A stretch of DNA of 64,000 nt, taken from assembly GCA_030522415.1 (NCBI GenBank), contig CM060107.1, positions 19,228,553 to 19,292,552 of the forward strand, in the 5' to 3' direction. Every line of letters starts with the position of its first letter. The stretch's first letter is position 1. Below are positions 58,260 to 64,000 of this stretch, piece by piece. Source of the DNA: Channallabes apus (Eukaryota > Chordata > Actinopteri > Siluriformes > Clariidae). A model generated the notes under the pieces. It had not been told where the DNA came from and did not search any database. It saw nothing but the letters and a program-made list of their open reading frames with translations. Both the position numbers and the translations under genes were made by a program.

Positions 58260-58944
58260 TGCTTTTTCGTTTGGTTTTGCCAAAGTGGAGTCATTACCAT
58301 ATTTATACGGGGGAGGAGGCAGGGATGGGTTTTGCGCTCGTGCACGTGCACTCAATTTCACGTTAATTCGGATGTACAAAGAGAATCTGCGTGGGATTCC
58401 GCGTACGCAGTGTTTCATACATCAGATTTTTTTAGTGCGTACACACATTTACAGCTTTGTCCGTACGCAATGCTTTAGTATGAATTCAATGCAAGTCTAT
58501 GTACATGAGGCCCCTGGAGTGCAGGGGGGGAGGAGGGTGATTGTCAGAGCTGATAATGGTGGTGTAGAAAGAGGGTCAGGACAGGAGTGTGGTGTGAGAC
58601 TGGGAGTTTCAAATCTACAATAGAGCTCATTCAGGTCATCAACCAGTTGTTGATTCCCTACAGAGTTGGGGGATGACGTCTTGTAGTTAGAGATGGTTTG
58701 CAGAAAACAGATTTTCTAGTTTTTCAGAGTAGCTTCTCTTAGCCACTCTGATCGCCCTTGTTAGTGTGTTCCAAGACTTGTTAGTTTTTCAAGTCAAAAT
58801 TAATTTAAAATCTTTGCTCATCTTGTGAAACACTGCGTTACTCGCAATCCGAGGTTTCACTGTACGTTGAAGTTGAGCTCCACTGAAATCCCACAGGTTT
58901 TCCTAGAATTCCATTCAAAATGTAGTCCGTCATCCATAACAAAT

Positions 58945-59273
58945 TGTCAGGGATGTAGTGGCGTTGTAGACGAAGCATAATCGCAGAGGTTGAGATTAAA
59001 CAAAGCATAACTAAACACAACGTCAGAAACTGTGGAACAAGAACAGAAAAAGGCAAAAGGCAGAAACACTGCTAAACCGAATCAACACAACAGCAGTATA
59101 ACAAAACAGATGTAAGACCACGAAACAGAACTTAGGCATGCTATTTATAACAAAACTAATGAGCAACCTTGATTCAGGTGAGTGTTCCCATTACCTGACC
59201 GAGGTGCATCCTGGGAAACGAAGTCCAAAACTAACAAAAAACACAAAAGAGTCTCAGGGCTCAAGTTGTCACA
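58945..59273. mobile_element. relative of the LTR-like element at 53774
   Basis: It starts TGTCAGGG and ends GTTGTCACA, and shares CCCATTACCTGACCGAGGTG and a TATTTAT word with 53774-54417, but has no such minisatellite array. Its target duplication is unclear. Confidence 0.55.
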
Positions 59274-59931
59274 TAATGACAACTCAGAGCTATCAAGTTC
59301 AATATGATTTTTTTTTTTTACTTTAAATATGTATTGTACCTATGTTCTACCCAAAATAATCCTAATAAATGTATCATTCTAATAGCTGAATGATTAATGT
59401 TGAATGTTTTGCCCAACTCTTTGATGGACCAAATTTTATGTGTCAAACGTACCCTGACGTACCCTGAAAACGCTGCTTTGAAGTATTGGTTGAAAAACTG
59501 TATGCTAAATTGCAAATGCAAATTGGATATGCAAATGAAATTGGATTTTTTTTTTTATTTGAATATTAATATGTACAATTCAGACTTAGTACAATGTCAC
59601 TAAGTTTGCAGAATTACATTTTTAAAAAGTCACATTTTATCAAAATCAATCAAATTATTGACAAACTCTACATACATTCCCAGACTATGAATTGCATGTA
59701 TTACGTGTAACCTAAATTGCAGCCTTTAAATTAAACAATTGCACAGATCCATACCACAGTTTACAATTTTATGTATAACTAGCTGTCACTTATATCACCA
59801 TGACTCTGGTACAAGGTTTGGCTGTGCAGATGTGCCCAGCTAGTCTTAGTCAAACAGTATGAAAGTGAATGATTTGGCTGACATTTCTAATTAGTAGCAT
59901 TTTTCTGATCATTAAATTTTTCCGATAAGCA
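59274..59931. other. AT-rich spacer, nothing recognised
   Basis: No gene or repeat family was recognised. Confidence 0.5.
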
Positions 59932-59935
59932 TTAA

Positions 59936-60917
59936 AGTGCCCCTATTATGCTTTTTCAAATATGATCTTTCATGCAGTGTGTCATGTAGCTGTATGTGAA
60001 CATAAACTATCTGCACTATCTGCGACGCCGACAATGCACAATAAATGAAGTTTTTGTCTATTAAAAAAAAGAGTCGGCTCACATCCGCCTAAACGAGTCG
60101 TTAGCAATTAAAATTTTTCTCTGTTACGGATCCACATCACTACGTAACATATTTGCATAATGTCCGCCCATGTTCTACGTCACGAACAACTTGCCCGCCA
60201 TCTTACAATTAAAGTTACCACACTCTTGTTAATGTGACCGAGCATTCATGCCGGGTTCGCTTAAACACTTTGTAATATAAAAAAAATAAAAAATTAGAGC
60301 ACACAAAATACTTTTTAACTGTTTATTCTCCACCATTCACCAAAACTGAACTCTAACACTCACAAAGTGCGCATACCCCCTGCCCTTCTACAGCAAGCCC
60401 CGAGGGGAAAAATGAATCACACACACACATATGCACATCACGAGTGCCCGTGCATCTACATTAACATATGATACTTTCCACTGAGAAACGTTCTGCTCCA
60501 GTCATGCTAACGAAACAGCTTCTTGTCGATGTGCCACTTCAATTGTTTTGAAGGACTCGAATTGATACAGTAAAACCAACACCATCTTTTCTATGTATTG
60601 ACGGGTCTCCAGAGCCATCATTCAGTTATGGTAATGGGCGTTTCGTTTTCCGACACATGCTGTAGCGGTAGACCAATCATAATGGGCCGCGCCATCTGAC
60701 CAATCACAGCAGTGAGGGCTCACGGAAAGGAGGGGTTTAGACTGAATCTTCGAACTGCTTCACACGAGTCGTTTACGAATCATTTAGAAATGGGGTAAAA
60801 TTAAATCTATTTTTGGAGAAAATTAAAGTGTTTTTTGACCTGGCATACATGTAAACTTGTTTTAAGAGACTCATTAAGCAATATTAGCAACCTTTAAAAT
60901 GGCATAATAGGGGCACT
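59936..60917. mobile_element. TTAA-flanked non-autonomous DNA element, 982 bp
   Basis: TTAA lies at 59932-59935 and 60918-60921. The ends are inverted repeats AGTGCCCCTATTATGC. TTAA duplications are used by piggyBac and Kolobok transposons; no transposase is present, so the superfamily is not settled. Confidence 0.8.
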
Positions 60918-60921
60918 TTAA

Positions 60922-61328
60922 AAATAAACAACATACAGTAGCTTTTCCTACAGTAGTTTCATTCTTTTACATGAACACACAGTATTGCTAGCATTTTAAA
61001 GTTTAGTATTTCTGAGTCACATGGTTTTATAATCAAGTCATCAGCTAGAATTATGTTTCTAAGAAGAAAGTCTCACTCCTCATGTCTCTTTGCCGATAAT
61101 GCATCAGTGAGTAAATCCCCTTGAAATGAATAGGGGCTAATGTTAATGACTTTCAAGCAGCTCTGAGTGATTATAAACTACATGTTGAGAGAAAGTAGAC
61201 TGCTACAACTGTTTTAAGCTATTTGACGTCTATATTCTATTTTTGTAGTGTTGTTGCTGTTGTTGTTCTTCTTCTTCTTTCAGCTGCTGCCATTTGGAGT
61301 CACCACAGTGGGCCATTCAATCCTATTT
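60922..61328. other. spacer with a short repeat fragment
   Basis: A (GTT)n/(CTT)n stretch and a CAGCTGCTGCC...GTCACCACAG segment near 61258-61312, like a widespread fish retroelement tail, are the only features. Confidence 0.45.
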
Positions 61329-62776
61329 ATACTAATCAACTGTAACATTATGACCACCTGGCTAATTTTGAGTAGGTCTCTGTTTGTGCCACCAAAGGAA
61401 TAATGACCTGTGTGCTCTGACATCTCTCTATCAGAACCAGCATTAACCTTTTCATCAATTTGAGCTACAATACCACTTCTGTTAGATAGGACTATTTGTA
61501 TTTTAACATCCAAAATTGACTGGACAATCATGGACACTATGGACACATTCATGCACACCTACACTTATATATTTATGTTTTCATTTCTGGACCATTGCAC
61601 AATACACTTTAATAAGTTACTTTACTAAGACACTTTTTATGCATATTTGCACACCCTCAGTCTTTTTTTTCCACACCGAATTTCTATGTGAAAATGTGAA
61701 ATTTTAAGTGAAACTGGACAAATCTGCCACAAAGACGTTAGACATGAGTTGGTAAGTTACAGCAATACTGAAATGAGCTGTTCAAGGTGTTTTAAGTGGC
61801 ATGCAAAAGTAAAAGAACATCACTGGAACACAACAAGGGATCAGCCCGCAAAAATATCAAAACGATTCGGCAACTTGTGCATGCTGATTGTCAGAGAACA
61901 ATCCACAACATTGCTGTCATTGTCGATGTGTCATACGGAACAGCCCAGGCAATCCTCACGTGTGATTTGAACCTGCAATGTTGCTGCCAAGTTCATCCCC
62001 AGGTTGCTGACTCAGCAGCAGAAGTAACCCTAAGACGAATCAACAGTCTTCATAGTGGAAGAGACCATCATCTCCATGACTGAAAAAGGCAAGGCTGGAG
62101 AATTCCTCATTGGGGGCCAGATACTGTATATATTCGTCAATAGCAAATTCTACTGCCAGGTTTTAACGCGTCTGTGGGAGGACCTATAAATCTCAAATCA
62201 TTTTGATAGGCACTCGTATTAGGCAGCAAGAAAACCTTCTTTTCTAGGCAGTTGATGTATTGAAAGCAGAAAACATGGTCAAGTGCAAGGATTTGAGTGA
62301 CTTTGACAGGGAACAAATTGTGATGGCTAGACGAATGGGTCAGGGCAAATCCAAAATTAAAGCTGTTATGGAATATTCCTGGTCTGCAGGGGCCAAGACC
62401 TAACAAAAGTGCTCCAACAAGGAAATGCGGTAAACTGAGAGGGCAAGGTTGACTGATGCCCGTGGGGAACAAAGGTTGGCCCATGTAGTCCTATTCAATA
62501 TAAAATCTACTGTATCTCAGTGTTGGAAAGGTTAATGCTGGTTCCCAGAGAAATGCGTCAGAACATATACTGTAGGCCATTACATATAGGCATATTTTTG
62601 ATTCATACACATTCACATTCCATACAAACTTAAATAATTCTTTGGATTGTGTAAAGCTGTTTTGAGACAATGTCAATTGTTAAAAGCGCTATACAAATAA
62701 AACTGAATTGAATTGAATATGGGGAAACCTACTCATTATTAGGCGGTTGGCCATAATCTTATGGCTGATTGGTGTA
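61329..62776 (+). mobile_element. composite of decayed Tc1/mariner sequences
   Basis: Weak inverted ends (CATTATGACCACCTGGCTAA on the left; its diverged complement near 62735-62776) frame Tc1 fragments. One near 62271-62400 reads KDLSDFDREQIVMARRMGQG, the usual start of Tc1 transposases. A LINE-type tail (AAAGCGCTATACAAATAAAA) is at about 62646-62720. Confidence 0.7.
61796..61990 (+). pseudogene. mariner transposase fragment (DNA-binding part)
   Basis: The words IRQLVHADCQRTIHNIAVIV and VSYGTAQAILTCDL match the helix-turn-helix part of mariner transposases of the type found in many animals. The catalytic part is absent. Confidence 0.65.
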
Positions 62777-62860
62777 TATTATTTACCTGAGTGTTATTAC
62801 AGTAACTACATTAGCCTAATATTGACAAAATGTAAAACATAAAATAAAAGGTTGCTGTTC

Positions 62861-63305
62861 ATGCGGTCATATTATTACACATGTTTTGACGCGTATCTTT
62901 AGTTTGAATTTTCACTCACAACAAGGAAGTCCGATGATTTCTCTGTCTCTCGTTTATTTTTCCAGCATCAAAGATTCAACACTTCGTACAGTTGTCTTGA
63001 GTAAATCCACTGTAGTTACAACAACACAATCGCTTTATCTGTAGGTCACGTTTACAACAGTATGTTTGCTGTATCTTTTAGCTTACGTTAGATTACGTTA
63101 GCTTACGGTAGCTTACGGTCAAATGCTTGTGTCTCCACAATTCCGCATCAAGAACTGAGCCTTAATAGTGGAATGACGTCACGGACCAACCTACGATTGT
63201 CAAACGTGAACACTTAACTAACAAATCAATGCTTATTAATGCTTACAGTAACTAGTGAGATAAAATAGAATAAAATAAATAAAAACTAAATAAATAAACA
63301 CAACA
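62861..63305. repeat. dispersed repeat of unknown class, copy 2
   Basis: It is the shorter partner of 40165-40742, with fewer internal units and a (TTACGTTAGC)-like short tandem near 63085. Confidence 0.7.
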
Positions 63306-64000
63306 ACAAATTCATAACAAATGTGATATGGCTCTTCATCTTTCTTCATTTTCCTGTAGATTATCTAAATAAATTAAAACCGAGCATCTTTATTCATTTT
63401 CTTTATTCATTCCATGCAGCATCAGATCAGTACTTCTAAATATTTTAAAGTAGCTCAATAAAGGAAAATCAGTTTAGATGTGTGAATGAGCCTTTTTCAC
63501 TGAATGCAGCTAAAATGTAATGTGATTTTACCTTTCAGGTTGACACATTTATGGTGTAGCTGACAGAAACAAACAATAAACATTTCAGTATATTGATAGA
63601 TTACTCATAAAACTTTACAATGTGTGTTAGTTTTAATCATGCCCTCAATTTAGTTCATCTGAAATGTGATCTAGCTCAGTGATCTCTGATCTCTTTTACT
63701 GTGCGCGATCTTCCACTGATAATGTCCTCTCTGGCTTTGCAATTGCTCAGCCATGATCTATTGCTTCTACCACTCTCTTTGTGGCTGCTATGAATCTGTC
63801 CATTCATGCACACTTACCTGGAGAGCTACCTCAAGTGAGCAACAAAGAGTTGTTTCCTTTATATAGGGATGAGTGATAAGGGAATTGATATGTTCGCTGA
63901 GAGGTTTCATTAAACTGAGGTTTACAGGGAAATTTGCATTTAGGATGTTGTTTTAGTTTACACTTACTGAGGATGAATAAATGATGGATGATGAATAGAA
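63306..64000. other. spacer to window end, nothing recognised
   Basis: No coding sequence or known repeat was recognised. No kcnip1 N-terminal exon was seen. Confidence 0.5.

Larger units (their letters stand above)
56912..58513. mobile_element. PIF/Harbinger transposon, internally rearranged
   Basis: CTG at 56909-56911 and 58514-58516 flanks inverted ends GGGCCTCA; the subterminal GTACGCA words also recur inverted. It holds remnants of both genes expected for this superfamily, a HARBI1-type transposase (+) and a Myb/SANT-like protein (-), facing each other. A GC-rich minisatellite separates them. Confidence 0.9.
54741..58780 (-). mobile_element. L2/CR1-like LINE, split by a Harbinger insertion
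   Basis: The - strand has reverse transcriptase coding similarity from about 58780 down to 55560. The 3' end near 54741-54790 has AATCAGAATCAG units and a TTTTATTGCCAAGT word typical of fish LINE tails. A second tail-like segment (CAAGATTCAAGATTC) at about 55295 suggests two LINE 3' ends are joined. A (CA)n tract lies at 54858-54912. The Harbinger element at 56912-58513 interrupts it. Confidence 0.8.

Noticed and set aside
58057..58623. 188-residue + strand frame across the right end of the Harbinger element
   Set aside because: It crosses the element boundary into LINE sequence and is antisense to the Myb-like remnant.

Overview
The window is vertebrate nuclear DNA, almost certainly from a teleost fish. 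The host genes have vertebrate exon structures, and introns and spacers are packed with fish-type mobile DNA: Tc1/mariner, PIF/Harbinger, hAT, tRNA-derived SINEs, L2-like LINEs, a Penelope-like element and a Ty3/Gypsy chromodomain element. Order or species cannot be fixed from the sequence alone.

Three host genes are supported. (1) A TLX-family homeobox gene on the + strand has three coding exons (12878-13256, 18044-18278, 19798-20011; 275 codons). Its homeodomain and its neighbour point to tlx3. (2) A single-exon claudin, most like claudin-23, lies on the - strand at 16254-16958, entirely inside intron 1 of the tlx gene. (3) The 3' seven coding exons of a Kv-channel-interacting protein, kcnip1-like, lie on the - strand between 33278 and 27956. 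The variable N-terminal exon was not found and may lie beyond the window. In human, KCNIP1 and TLX3 lie close together at 5q35, so the pairing looks like conserved synteny. The three genes share no pathway that the sequence shows.

Layout: 1-6.5 kb is transposon-rich (Tc1 remnants, a 1,570-bp Tc1 element, a hAT-like element with a nested SINE, a Harbinger-like element). 6.5-12.5 kb is mostly unique DNA with a possible regulatory block near 9.6-10.2 kb. 12.6-20 kb holds tlx with the nested claudin. 20-28 kb is spacer with a nearly intact Tc1 copy. 28-33.3 kb is kcnip1, with a decayed Tc1 in one intron and a GT microsatellite touching a splice donor. 34.8-37.6 kb is a Penelope-like element with identical inverted repeats, each carrying a hammerhead-ribozyme-like core. 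38-43 kb has a full SINE, a hAT MITE and other repeats. 43.5-48.7 kb is a young, apparently intact Ty3/Gypsy element with identical LTRs and an arrangement that predicts self-priming. 48.7-64 kb has microsatellites, a second Tc1 copy, an LTR-like element with a minisatellite, an L2-like LINE split by a Harbinger element, a TTAA-flanked element, and Tc1/mariner debris.

No CRISPR array, rRNA gene or functional-looking tRNA gene was seen. I did not find a convincing unknown multi-gene system. The most notable items are the ribozyme-bearing inverted repeats of the Penelope element, the self-priming geometry of the Gypsy element, the claudin nested in the tlx intron, and the microsatellite splice donor in kcnip1.
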